Origin: Rhynchopus euleeides
Taxonomy: Eukaryota; Euglenozoa; Diplonemea; Diplonemida; Diplonemidae
Assembly: GCA_963210315.1 (NCBI GenBank)
Contig: OY723296.1
Location: 248,001-312,000, forward strand
Direction: 5' to 3'
DNA: 64,000 bases
Shown here: piece after piece, positions 8,532 through 17,412 of the stretch
Position numbering within the stretch: position 1 is the first letter of the stretch
Layout: the number at the start of each line of letters is the position of its first letter
The notes under the pieces: model-generated
Told to the model about the DNA's origin: nothing
What the model saw: the letters and a program-made list of their open reading frames with translations, nothing else
The model's database searches: none
Position numbers and translations under genes: made by a program

Positions 8532-10065
8532 GGGGGGGGGGGTCATAAGCCCCCCTAAAAACGTACGAAAACCAAAATTTTCAACATACCATCAGAACCG
8601 CCCTAATACCTGATCTGACCCGAAAATCCGACCCATACCCCCCCGGAAACTGTCTGGGGCCCACTTGTGACACCTGATACGCACTTTTGTGATGATTTTT
8701 TGGGGTCCTAAAAAATGTACCTCAGTTTCGTACCTTGCCTTTGTACCTGAACCACTCCCGACCGCATTATTTCGTTCTTTGCCTTTTCTGCGGTGGTTCT
8801 GGCTCAGGTGGCACGCATGTTGCCTTCCCCAGTGCCTCGGCAAGGTCTTTCTTGACCTGATTAGTGGGAATGTTGTGTTGTTGCGTCAGCAGAATGAGTT
8901 CAGCCACCTTCTGGGTGTAGTACTTCGATCGCATATGGGTCATTGTGAGTACTTCGTACGCCTGGGAGGCTGCATCGGCATTAGTAGGCAGCGTTGTAGA
9001 TGCTTTTGCTTCGTCGATCTTAGCCTGTGAAGGCACGATTGGGATATTGTACGCCCTGAGAGCCGAAGTGGTTATGATTGTGCTGTGTAATTTGCGCCCC
9101 GCAGGATATGCACACCACGCAGTCTCGACAACACGTATGAGAGTGTACCATGTGGGGACTCAACAAGGTCATTGGATCGGCATCTGCCTGCCGACTCAGC
9201 CCCCACACAGTGCGACCGCAAGGTCGCCAGGGATGTCTCAACGCCAGGGGAATACCCTCCCCTGGCGTTGTACAACCCTACTCTCAACCCTCGGGTCCTC
9301 TCCTGGAGGCGGTGGTGGCGGGCCCGCAACGCTTCGTACTTCCGGTACAGACTGAGGTAGTCTGCCCGGCTGACCCGCTCATTGCTTCCTAGATCATCTG
9401 CTGCTCTGGAGCTGCCATCACTCTCACTGCCCACATCAGTTGGTGTGGGGGTAGGAGCAGGAGGAGTGGGAGGAGTAGGAGTGCAGGTGACATCTTTCTT
9501 GGCTAGCAAGGAACGCCGCTTTTCCCGCACGTGCGTGCAGTTGATGCACCACTGCATATATCTGTCGTCACCACGTCCCACTCGCTCTCCTATGTACCCA
9601 GCCCGACGGAGCGCCCGAAATAATGTCGCCTCACCGATGTCGTGTGCCGTTTTCTTTTTACGCAGGTCTGCCACAACGCTCTCTGCCGAGACCCCGCACA
9701 TCTCCCGTTTGGCGAGCGTCTTTCGAGCAAGGTACTCCTCTGCAGCAGCATCTGACACCTCTGCGAGGCCCTGGGCACGCGGCATGTGTTGCTCGGCGTG
9801 CTGAGTGAGCGTAGTGACACCCTTCCCTTGCAAAGAACGAAATAATGCGGTCGGGAGTGGTTCAGGTACAAAGGCAAGGTACGAAACTGAGGTACATTTT
9901 TTAGGACCCCAAAAAATCATCACAAAAGTGCGTATCAGGTGTCACAAGTGGGCCCCAGACAGTTTCCGGGGGGGTATGGGTCGGATTTTCGGGTCAGATC
10001 AGGTATTAGGGCGGCTCTGATGGTATGTCGAAAATTTTGGTTTTGTACGGGCTTATGACCCCCCC
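8532..10065 (-). mobile_element. TIR element with ~250-bp inverted repeats and a spliced gene
   Basis: Left arm ~8532-8795 and right arm ~9828-10065 are near-perfect inverted repeats. Each runs from GGGGGTCATAAGC through blocks such as 'CCAAAATTTTC', 'GACCCGAAAATCCGACCCAT' and 'AAAAAATGTACCTCAGTTTC'. The ends abut G/C runs, so the exact termini and any target duplication cannot be read; a TA follows the right end (10066-10067) but not the left. The interior carries one minus-strand gene (see 8767-9923). The high arm identity suggests recent activity. Confidence 0.8.
8767..9923 (-). CDS. Element-encoded protein, probable DNA-binding (two exons)
   Basis: A minus-strand frame runs 9923 to ~9282. 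Its body has a helical, basic region ('VVADLRKKKTAHDIGEATLFRALRRAGYIG'), a pattern like a helix-turn-helix, followed by 'CINC' and a Ser/Thr/Pro linker. A second frame, 8767-9024, is helical and ends with a nuclear-signal-like 'PPQKRQRTK'. A phase-0 intron 9025-9281 (GTAGGG...CACAG) joins them into about 299 residues. The acceptor is good and the donor is weak, so the join is tentative. The ATG at 9923 lies inside the right inverted repeat; a later ATG in frame ('MPRAQG') could be the true start. No DDE or recombinase motif is visible, so whether it is the transposase is unknown. Confidence 0.5.
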
Positions 10066-11976
10066 TACCCCCCCCCCCTCCCCCCATGTGTTCACGGTGG
10101 GATCTTGTAAATTTTACATGTATAACTACAAGTATATACATGTATTATACATGTATAATACTTGCATGTCAACTATTATACATGTATAATACATGTATAT
10201 GCCTGAAATATACATGTAAAATACATGTATATCAAGTAAAAATACAAGTATAATACTTGCATGTCAACTATTATACTTGTATTTTTACTTGATATACATG
10301 TATTTTACATGTATATTTCAGGCATTTACATGTATTTTACATGTATAATACTTGTCATGCAAGTATTATACATGTAAAATACTTGCATGACAAGTAAAAT
10401 ACTTGCATGCAAGTAAAATACATGTATTTTACTTGCATGCAAGTATTTTACTTGTCATGCAAGTATTATACATGTATTTTACTTGTCATGCAAGTATTTT
10501 ACATGTATAATACTTGCATGACAAGTATTATACATGTAAAATACATGTAAATGCCTGAAATATACATGTAAAATACATGTACACGGTGGACTCCAGCGGC
10601 CCTAGCGGGAGTCTGGGAGCGGGAGTCTGAGCGGGTGTCAAAGACTCCCGCTAGCGGGAGTCTATACTCCCGCTAGGGGGAGTCTGACTCCCCCTAGCGG
10701 GAGTCTTTTCACCTATTTTCATCCATTTTTCCCATGATATAGTTACAGTCTACTGGCGTGGGGGGTAAAATCATGGTGGAAGAGGGATGGGGAGGGGCTT
10801 GTTTTGCTTCTGTCAGTTTCCCCGGACTCTGGACTACCTACCTATCCTCCTGGTAGCGGCTACACCTGCGGAGGTGAGCGGTTAGAATTTGAGGTGTCAA
10901 AGTGCGGCCATCGCCTGTCGTAGTTGTGTTACACCTTGGGCAAGACAAGCCATCCTGCAGGCCTCATCTTCTTCGTCAGAACTGTCATCCCCCTCCTGCT
11001 GTGCGCGTTGGTCAAGCGTGCTCAAAGTCGCCTCGGATGACACGAATGGTGTGAAAGTCGCCCCCAGCGGGATTGGCATTTTGCACAAGCAGAGCGATAA
11101 TTTGCGGTGTCCTTCGGGGAACCGGAACAGGAAGTAGGGCGCGCTGCTGGGTTCAACGAAGTCCTGTGTGTTGCAGTGCACAAACCCCTTCTGCAGCTGT
11201 GTCAACTGTGTGCAAAGAACATACACAGCCAATCTATGAGCGTGTCGGGTGTGCAGACACGGACACAGGATGACTTCTCTATACCCGAGGATCCCGTCCT
11301 GCGACAGGTGCGCAACCTTCCAAGGCATGCCCGATGCGCGCCGCTTCTCTTCTGCCATCGCAAGATCTCTCTCGTAAGTTGCGGAGCTGGCGATTGTAAC
11401 GGCATCTTTCTTGCGATGTCCGTTCTCTGCTTCTTCAAATTCGTCGTTGTTCTGCAGAGGCACTGCATCTTCTGGAGCCCACCAATGATGGAGACTGTGT
11501 ACGTAGGCATTGCGCGTTGATCCCTTTTCGGCATGCTCCATCAACCAGTGAAATATATGCCCTGAGATCCGAGCACGCAAGAAGGGAATCCGGGCTGACT
11601 CATCCTTGCATCCCCAGAAGCGCCAGGGGATGTCTGCATACCGGAAATGCATGAGGTCTGCAAGGGAGACAAAGAGGTAGCGGAACAAGCCCTTGTAGGT
11701 GTGTCCTGTGACAGGCAAGCACGACCTTCCGGAACTGAGCACCTGTCCCATGCTGCGACACATTCAGTGCAAGGTTTGTACAGGTCTTGTCGAATATTTT
11801 TTTGTTGTCTCATCCAGCAGGGGTGGAGCTTGAAATATGGGGTTGCGGGCTGGATCGGGTCAGATCGGGTCAGCCAATTTTTTCTTATGGGTTCCCCCCC
11901 GGTTCGTCTCAGAGATCAGTGCTCGGGCCCAGCCTCCCGCGAGGTACCGGAACCGATATGCAGCCCCGGACGCGCA

Positions 11977-12066
11977 AGGACTTGGTTACAAGACAAACAC
12001 ATGCCGTAGGGGGGGTCTGGGAGGCGGAGCTCCCAGCCGCCGGAGGCCACGGTAGTGAACATCTGT
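11977..12066 (+). repeat. Interspersed GC-hairpin repeat, copy 2
   Basis: Same unit as 5171-5260, with a slightly altered stem (CTGGGAGGCGGAGCTCCCAG) whose changes remain paired, which suggests the fold matters or is copied as such. Lies inside the hAT element. Confidence 0.75.
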
Positions 12067-12139
12067 GACTTGCGGGCGTACGGATTCTGTGTGAGTTGGC
12101 TGCGTCCTCCTGAGGATACTGAGATTCCCTGATGTAAAG

Positions 12140-12229
12140 GGCTTGGGTACAAGACAGGCACATGCCACAGGGGGGTCTGGGGGGCGGAGCCCCCCAGCCA
12201 CCGGAGGCCACGGTAGTAAACGTCTGTTG
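12140..12229 (+). repeat. Interspersed GC-hairpin repeat, copy 3
   Basis: Same unit as copies 1 and 2, with the full GGGGGGCGGAGCCCCCC stem and one change in the GCCGCCGG block (GCCACCGG). About 75 bases separate it from copy 2, so the pair may be a short tandem duplication. Confidence 0.75.
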
Positions 12230-12716
12230 CACGGTACGGGTTGGGCAGCTTCATTTGTCCTCTATTGTGACTGTTTGAGGCCTGTGCTCATGTCGCTGGG
12301 GTCACTTTGCTCACGAAACGCCTCCTGGTCACCTTGAGGCCCCAAGGCGAGGAGCCAACTTTTCCGGTTTCCCGAAAATCTATATTTTTTTTCTTTTTAC
12401 CCCTGACCTGATTTTTTGTGAGGGCCTGCAGAAAATCAGGTCAGCTGACCCGAAAAAACCCCCAAGCTCCACCCCTGTCATCCAGTACCCTGATCAGCCG
12501 CATGGCGAGCCCCTTGCAGTCATGGAGTGCTGGGGTGACGTAGCGGGCATTGGGAAGCACACCTGCCAAGAGGGAGGGGTAGCCAGCCTCTTTCATCTCA
12601 GAGAGAGTCAGGTGCGGGTATCGATGCACCTGTTGATACCAGCGTTCTTCTGGGATGTCGCACAGTGAGCATCGGTGCCCTCGCCCCCCGCATCGCCTCA
12701 TTGTTGCCCACTGCTG

Positions 12717-12817
12717 ATCTATACTCCCGCTAGCGGGAGTTGGACTCCCCCTAGTTGAGACTCCCGAAAAGGGTTAAACCCGGTAGTGGTACCCTACCCC
12801 CGCTGGAGTCCACCGTG
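12717..12817. repeat. Internal extra copy of the CACGGTGG element right end
   Basis: This block matches the last ~80 bases of the right arm (13540-13620), including the ACTCCCGCTAGCGGGAGT palindrome and the terminal GGAGTCCACCGTG. It holds ~15 additional bases (AACCCGGTAGTGGTA) absent at the true end. It sits between genes B and A, so the element is probably a rearranged composite. Confidence 0.7.
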
Positions 12818-12966
12818 CAAGGCCGGATCAGCCCACGGGTGGGTTTGAGGAAGAAATCTGGGGGGGCAAATTTTGCTGCGACTTCCGGTTTCACCCGGCC
12901 GAACTCCAGCATCTATCCAGACCCACGGTGCCAAGCCGTTCGCCCGTGTCGCGATCATTCGCGGCT

Positions 12967-13347
12967 TCAGGCTGCCCCCGACGACACGTTTGTATCCTGC
13001 ACCTTGCCATACTTCGCCTCCACCTTGTATATGACGGAGAGCGCCCTCCTTCCGCATCGTTGCGACTTCCCTGACAGCGAACTTATCCATGTCAGGGAAG
13101 ACATGGCGATGATTGCGTTGGCCACCTGGGTGCTGTGCTGGTGGAGCTCCTTGCTCAACACCGTTGCTAGGAGCCTTCTAATGGATCCCAGTGTCAGCAC
13201 ACTGCCCCCTTTTTTAACAGGGAAGGCCGTGCAAAAATCATGCACAATGTTCGTCGCCTCCGCAGCCTCGGGACTCTCTGCGCTCTTCTTCTTCTTAATC
13301 GACTTTGCCGCCGGCTTCGCTGCCGGCTTCGTTGTCGTCTTCCCCAT
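12967..13347 (-). pseudogene. Transposon protein A, short copy
   Basis: The frame encodes 126 residues from an ATG at 13347. The N terminus is Lys-rich ('KPAAKSIKKKK'). A core 'VHDFCTAFPVKKGGSVLTLGS' matches 'VEDFVAVYTTRKGGEVFKHSV' in the 323-residue protein A at 33285-34256. This copy lacks the downstream ~200 residues; they appear lost at the junction with the internal end copy (12717-12817). The basic head and helical core suggest DNA binding, perhaps to the subterminal palindromes, as TnpA does in CACTA elements. That role is inference. Confidence 0.55.
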
Positions 13348-14043
13348 TTTTGTGAATCAGGTCTGCGAGCTGGGATGGGTGGAAACGTCCGTTTCGTTTG
13401 GTGTGGCTGTACTTCAGTGACGAGTGCCACATTGCATAGGTATCATGGGAAAAATGAGTGAAAATAGGTGAAAAGACTCCCGCTAGGGGGAGTCAGACTC
13501 CCCCTAGCGGGAGTATAGACTCCCGCTAGCGGGAGTCTATACTCCCGCTAGCGGGAGTTGGACTCCCCCTAGTTGAGACTCCCGAAAAGGGTTACCCTAC
13601 CCCCGCTGGAGTCCACCGTGTATATCAAGTAAAAATACAAGTATAATACTTGCATGTCAACTATTATACTTGTATTTTTACTTGATATACATGTATTTTA
13701 CATGTATATTTCAGGCATATACATGTATTATACATGTATAATAGTTGACATGCAAGTATTATACATGTATAATACATGTATATACTTGTAGTTATACATG
13801 TAAAATTTACAAGATCCCACCGTGTTGTAATCCTTGCTTGGCGTGTTATGCAGTGCTTCCACTGGAGGTGGGGCGGGGCGCGCGGGAGAGAAGGGTGGTG
13901 CGGAGGGGGCGCACATATTACCCTGCCCCCTCCTAAAGTTATCCTGCGATTTATTCCCTTTCTCTTGGCTATTTTAAAGTTCTTTCCACTTCTGACATCC
14001 CCCCCCACCCACCCACCCAAGACACCCCCCCCTCCCCCCAAAC

Positions 14044-16908
14044 TCAGTAATAAGCGAACACAGGTGTGCTCCGCGGGTCCACTGCGGGGGAGGTGGTCAC
14101 CGCCTTCTTCACCTTCCCCTTATGCGGAGACGGGTTGGCGAGAGACCGCAACAGCAGAAACAGCGCGACATCGGGGGGCTTCACCGACCCGGTCTGAACC
14201 AGAGCAGACAGAATCGCGGGGTACCGCTGCAATGCGATCATCGCTGTGCGCTGCCCGTTGAAGCCATCCCACAGGAACATGGGCGAGGTGCCGCGGTTGG
14301 CGTACAGCCGGCTCAGGGACAGCCCGTAGCGGGTGTCGCCCTCCCGCTGGAGGAAGGTCCCGCCGGCAAAGAGGACATCCCCTGCGATGCATCCGCTGAA
14401 CTTGGCGGCGCTCCGCATGGCCCGCCCCACCGCCTGATGCGACCCAGCGCAGAGCATCTGCACCACACTCCACAGCGCCTCCCACGGCGTCTCGTCGTTG
14501 TCGATAACAAACCCCACACCACGCACCTCATCCAGGACAGACGCGACACTGCCCGTCTCCAAACAGGCATTCTGCGAAACAAGCTCCAGCGTCACCCGCG
14601 CGCTGCTGGTGTTGCAGCACTCGCCGTAGTGCTGCATGAGGTTTTGCAGGAAGACCGCCCCCGCCACACAGCTCGGCACAACCCCCTCCGGCACCGGCAC
14701 CTCCTTCATCCCCGACACGAAGGCACACACGGTGTCCGCCCACTGCTGCAGCGCCTCCCTGAGCCCGGCACACCCCGGGTTTGCATTCCGGGGGACATAC
14801 AGTTGCAGCCTCCCTCCCAGGGGCAGGTCCCCCAGGCAGCGGGGCGGGTGCCCGTCGAGCAGGGCGGCGTGCAGCGAGCAGAGCCCGAGGAGGTCCACCA
14901 GCGTGGTGGCCTTGCGGAAGGGGGAGGCAGGGCGGAGGAGGGACCTCCGGATGCTCTGCAGCACGCCGGAGAGGAAGGTCGCGGCGGCGGAGGGGTCGCG
15001 GAGGCGGCAGAAGAGGAGGCAGGTGGAGGCGACGCGGGTGGCTGTCCCGTGGAGGAGGGGGAACTCGTGGTCCTCCGTGGCGAGGAGGACGCGGCAGCCC
15101 TCGATGTTGAGTCGGAGGAGGGCGCGCTCCAGGGATCCCACCGTGTCGGGGATGCCCGGCCTTCCCAGCAGCTCCAGCTCCGAGTTGCGGAGGTGTGTCA
15201 GCTTCGCAGGCCCGTCGGGCGCGGTCCTCCCGAAGACTGTCGCCCTGCGGCAGATCTCTGCATACTCTTCGTCGCGGTTGGCGTTGCTGAGGGCATCTCC
15301 CATAACTGCGGAGGCAGGGGATTTCCCATCCAACACCTGGCGCTGCACCTCGGTGTCGAGCGGTGCAGCTCCCGCACAGAGCGACACCTCGTAGCGGGTG
15401 GCTGCAGCGATGCATGCCATCGGGGGATGCGACGGCGCCCCCACCGGAGGTGGCGGCTGCAGCGGGGCATGCGGCGGCTCGGCAGGCGTGGTGTTGGGCG
15501 TGCCGAGGGGCGTGGGGGTCGGGGTGCCGCCAGGCGTGCCGGCGGGGGTGGGGGAGGGGGTGGCGGCGCCGCCGCCGGCGCCCTGCTGCAGCGCGGCGCG
15601 CACCTTACGGAGGATCTCCTTCAGGGAGGTGCGGGGCGCGGCGGGTGGCGGCGCCGCAGGCGCCGCCGCGGCGGGGGCAGCCACAACGCCCTCCGTGCGC
15701 CGCTGCTTCGCAGCGGGGGGTGCCCCGGCGGCGTCATCCCCGGGGAAGGGTTGCTCCGGCTGCCCGGGGCTGGCGGCGGCGCTGCCGCCGGAATCGGAAT
15801 CGGACCCTCTGCCCTCGCTGGGGGCGCGCCCCCGCTTGGCGCCGCCGCCCCTGCTGAACACGCCGCCCTGCCGGGCCAGCTTTCCCGCGCGGCTCACCTT
15901 CCAGAAGCAGTCCCCCGCGACGTGGAGGTGGCAGAAGCGGGCAACTCTTGCGATCAACGCAGGGCTCCCGAAGCAGTCACGCAGCTGGGCAGGGTCGCCC
16001 TTCTCCAAGGCACGCCGCAGCGCATGCGCCAGGGAGCGGGGGAGCTGCGCCACCAGCAGGGAGATGCCGTGCCGCACCGAATGCGGCGCCAGCCCCGCCA
16101 CCGCCCCTTCCGGGGTGCAGGGGTGCTGCAGCCCGGAGGACCGGAAGCACAGATCCGCAGCCTCAAAGGCCCACAGCTCCTCCGGCACCCGCCGCGCCTC
16201 CGCCAGCAGGGGCGCGCCGCCCCCCGGCTCCCCCTGCCGCGCCCCCTCCACCTGCGGCTGGCCCCCGAGCGACCCCAGCTGGGGGCACCCCTCCGCCACC
16301 CCTGCCTCGGCCTGCAGCAGTGCCACAACCTGCCGGCACCATGCTGCCTTCCGGACATACCCCCTGTCAAGCTTCCATGCGGCACGCACCCCCGGAGGGA
16401 CGTTGTCGTCGTCTTGCGCCTGGGGGGTGCTGCCGTGGGGGCCGCGTCCCGACTGGTCTGCGGGGGAGGTGGTGGGGACCTGCGACATGATGGAGGTTTC
16501 GGGGTCGAAGAGGTCGGCGTTGAAGTCGCAGACCCAGCGGGGGTGGGGCGGGGCTGCGGAAGGGTCCTTGGGGCGGCGGAGGGGAAGCCGAAGGAGGGTG
16601 GGATAGTATGACCCCGCCCTGCCGGCCTGCGATGCGTCGTTTGCGGAGGCGAGAATCCTGGTCTGCTCCCGGGCTACCTTGACGAACTCCCCGGCCTCCT
16701 CCTCAGACAGGCCTGTCGGGGAGCTGGAGTACCTCCCGGTCCGCAGCACCTCCCCCCGCTGTGCGATCCCCTCGCGCGCCTCCTGCAGCTTCGCCAGCAG
16801 GGCCTCCAGAGCTGCGGCGTGGGAGGCCTCCTCCTTCAGGAGGACGGGCTGCCCCAGGAGGCACCCGGAGACCACCTTCATCGCCTCGCCGACAGCTGGG
16901 GCGAGCAT
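14044..16908 (-). CDS. Large protein of unknown function, 954 residues
   Basis: The start chosen is the ATG at 16908 ('MLAPAVGEAMKVVSG'); the frame stays open upstream only through a Pro-rich non-ATG stretch. Residues ~1-400 are mostly helical. A central ~150-residue segment is low complexity (Ser/Asp, then Ala/Pro/Gly/Thr with TPTPTP runs). Residues ~540-954 form a second ordered block with Cys-rich helices ('CLLFCRLRDPSAAATFLSGVLQ') and a C terminus 'VDPRSTPVFAYY'. No signal peptide, membrane segment or catalytic motif is apparent. It lies right after the transposon stack. A single-copy host gene is the simplest view, but an element-derived origin is not excluded. Confidence 0.6.
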   Translation of the reverse strand: MLAPAVGEAMKVVSGCLLGQPVLLKEEASHAAALEALLAKLQEAREGIAQRGEVLRTGRYSSSPTGLSEEEAGEFVKVAREQTRILASANDASQAGRAGSYYPTLLRLPLRRPKDPSAAPPHPRWVCDFNADLFDPETSIMSQVPTTSPADQSGRGPHGSTPQAQDDDNVPPGVRAAWKLDRGYVRKAAWCRQVVALLQAEAGVAEGCPQLGSLGGQPQVEGARQGEPGGGAPLLAEARRVPEELWAFEAADLCFRSSGLQHPCTPEGAVAGLAPHSVRHGISLLVAQLPRSLAHALRRALEKGDPAQLRDCFGSPALIARVARFCHLHVAGDCFWKVSRAGKLARQGGVFSRGGGAKRGRAPSEGRGSDSDSGGSAAASPGQPEQPFPGDDAAGAPPAAKQRRTEGVVAAPAAAAPAAPPPAAPRTSLKEILRKVRAALQQGAGGGAATPSPTPAGTPGGTPTPTPLGTPNTTPAEPPHAPLQPPPPVGAPSHPPMACIAAATRYEVSLCAGAAPLDTEVQRQVLDGKSPASAVMGDALSNANRDEEYAEICRRATVFGRTAPDGPAKLTHLRNSELELLGRPGIPDTVGSLERALLRLNIEGCRVLLATEDHEFPLLHGTATRVASTCLLFCRLRDPSAAATFLSGVLQSIRRSLLRPASPFRKATTLVDLLGLCSLHAALLDGHPPRCLGDLPLGGRLQLYVPRNANPGCAGLREALQQWADTVCAFVSGMKEVPVPEGVVPSCVAGAVFLQNLMQHYGECCNTSSARVTLELVSQNACLETGSVASVLDEVRGVGFVIDNDETPWEALWSVVQMLCAGSHQAVGRAMRSAAKFSGCIAGDVLFAGGTFLQREGDTRYGLSLSRLYANRGTSPMFLWDGFNGQRTAMIALQRYPAILSALVQTGSVKPPDVALFLLLRSLANPSPHKGKVKKAVTTSPAVDPRSTPVFAYY

Positions 16909-17412
16909 CGGGGATGGATGCCGGCTGGCAGGCCGGCGGGGGGAGGGGGAGAGAGGGGGAGGGGATGGGGTGTGTCCCTGCGGTGTGTAGGGGGAGGGGA
17001 GGGGGCACAGTGGCTGGGGCAATGCAAGGGTGGAGAGGGGGGGGGGGGGGTGGGCGGGGTGTGGGGCTGTCGGCGGAGAGAGCACTGTGGTAAATCTCTG
17101 AGATGCGACGCTGCCTCCTGAGGGGCTTAGTCTCCTTATTCAGAACGTGCTGTGTTGCGAGGCACGGCAACAACACTGTGAGAGCCATCGCTCTATATCA
17201 CTGTGTGCCGAAGTGTGCCGCTTCACATGCAGTATTGTGGCATTCTCAGACATTCTCTCGGGGTACCACCGTCGTCGGTGGATCGCCGGGTGGGGATAGA
17301 TGCGGTGTGAGGCACTTGGGTTCGACGGCGTTACCACATTTCTGACGGAAGGCCCCAGGTGCAACAAAACGGGAAGCACACAAGGCAGGGAACAGGTTCC
17401 AAGACACTGCAC
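16909..17412. other. Intergenic region, pyrimidine/purine-rich
   Basis: Purine-rich on the plus strand near 16930-17060 (pyrimidine-rich on the gene strand, just upstream of the 954-residue gene). From ~17320 to 17412 it is the 3' flank of the WD40 gene; this part resembles 22500-22549, the 3' flank of its paralogue (shared 'AAAACGGGAAGCACACAAGG'). Confidence 0.4.

Larger units (their letters stand above)
11810..12485. mobile_element. hAT-type non-autonomous element with 8-bp target duplication
   Basis: The element is 11818-12477. It starts CAGGGGTGGAGCTTG and ends CAAGCTCCACCCCTG, flanked by TCATCCAG on both sides (11810-11817 and 12478-12485). The TIR with a CAGGG start and the 8-bp duplication are typical of hAT. 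Inner arms also share GGGTCAG-containing blocks. It carries two hairpin repeats (copies 2 and 3) and no transposase. It disrupts protein B of the surrounding element, so it is the youngest insertion of this stack. Confidence 0.9.
10897..12701 (-). pseudogene. Transposon protein B (candidate transposase), interrupted by a hAT element
   Basis: The left fragment (10897 to ~11763) has 'HFRYADIP', 'STRNAYVHSLHHWW' and 'ERDLAMAEEKR'. These match 'FFRYQDIP', 'TRSAYAHSLEHWF' and 'ERDLQIYELKQ' in the protein at 35301-37028. The right fragment (~12486-12701) has 'LTLSEMKEAGY...VTPALHDCKG', matching 'CSIQEMDAAGF...VTPPLHDTKG'. The hAT element 11818-12477 sits between them with its 8-bp duplication, so the gene is broken there. 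The reading frame also seems disturbed just left of the insertion. This copy lacks the three C-terminal C2H2 fingers and instead ends in an acidic stretch. Activity is unlikely. Confidence 0.7.
10580..13622 (-). mobile_element. Nested two-gene EnSpm/CACTA-like element (damaged copy)
   Basis: The element is 10582-13620, flanked by TA on both sides (10580-10581, 13621-13622). It begins CACGGTGGACTCCAGCGG and ends with the mirror image. The arms (~10582-10740, ~13441-13620) contain multiple ACTCCCGCTAGCGGGAGT palindromes and share the inner block 'CACCTATTTTCA'. It carries protein A (12967-13347) and protein B (10897-12701), both on the minus strand in the order A then B. B is split by a hAT element (11818-12477). 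An additional right-end copy lies inside at 12717-12817. Homologous to the plus-strand element at 32980-37376. Confidence 0.8.
10091..13826. mobile_element. Outer foldback element with TACATGTA palindromes (CACGGTGG ends, TT duplication)
   Basis: The element is 10093-13824. It begins CACGGTGGGATCTTG and ends with the reverse complement; TT flanks both ends (10091-10092, 13825-13826). Both arms (10093-10581 and 13623-13824) are built almost entirely of TACATGTA/TACTTGTA-type palindromes; the order of motifs is the same in both arms read inward. No gene belongs to it apart from the nested element 10582-13620. Removing that element with one TA leaves a ~690-base foldback. Such arrays can form cruciforms. 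The CAC end and 2-bp duplication suggest an EnSpm/CACTA-like non-autonomous element. Confidence 0.8.

Noticed and set aside
10093-10581. CRISPR-like array of regular short repeats
   Set aside because: Repeats are overlapping palindromes without unique spacers and are mirrored at the far end of the same element; they are transposon arms.
14122-16611. 829-codon plus-strand open frame opposite the 954-residue gene
   Set aside because: Antisense to a GC-rich gene; its translation is Arg/Gly/Gln-rich without protein-like patterns. The same holds for the long frames opposite 28198-30141 and 46473-49712.
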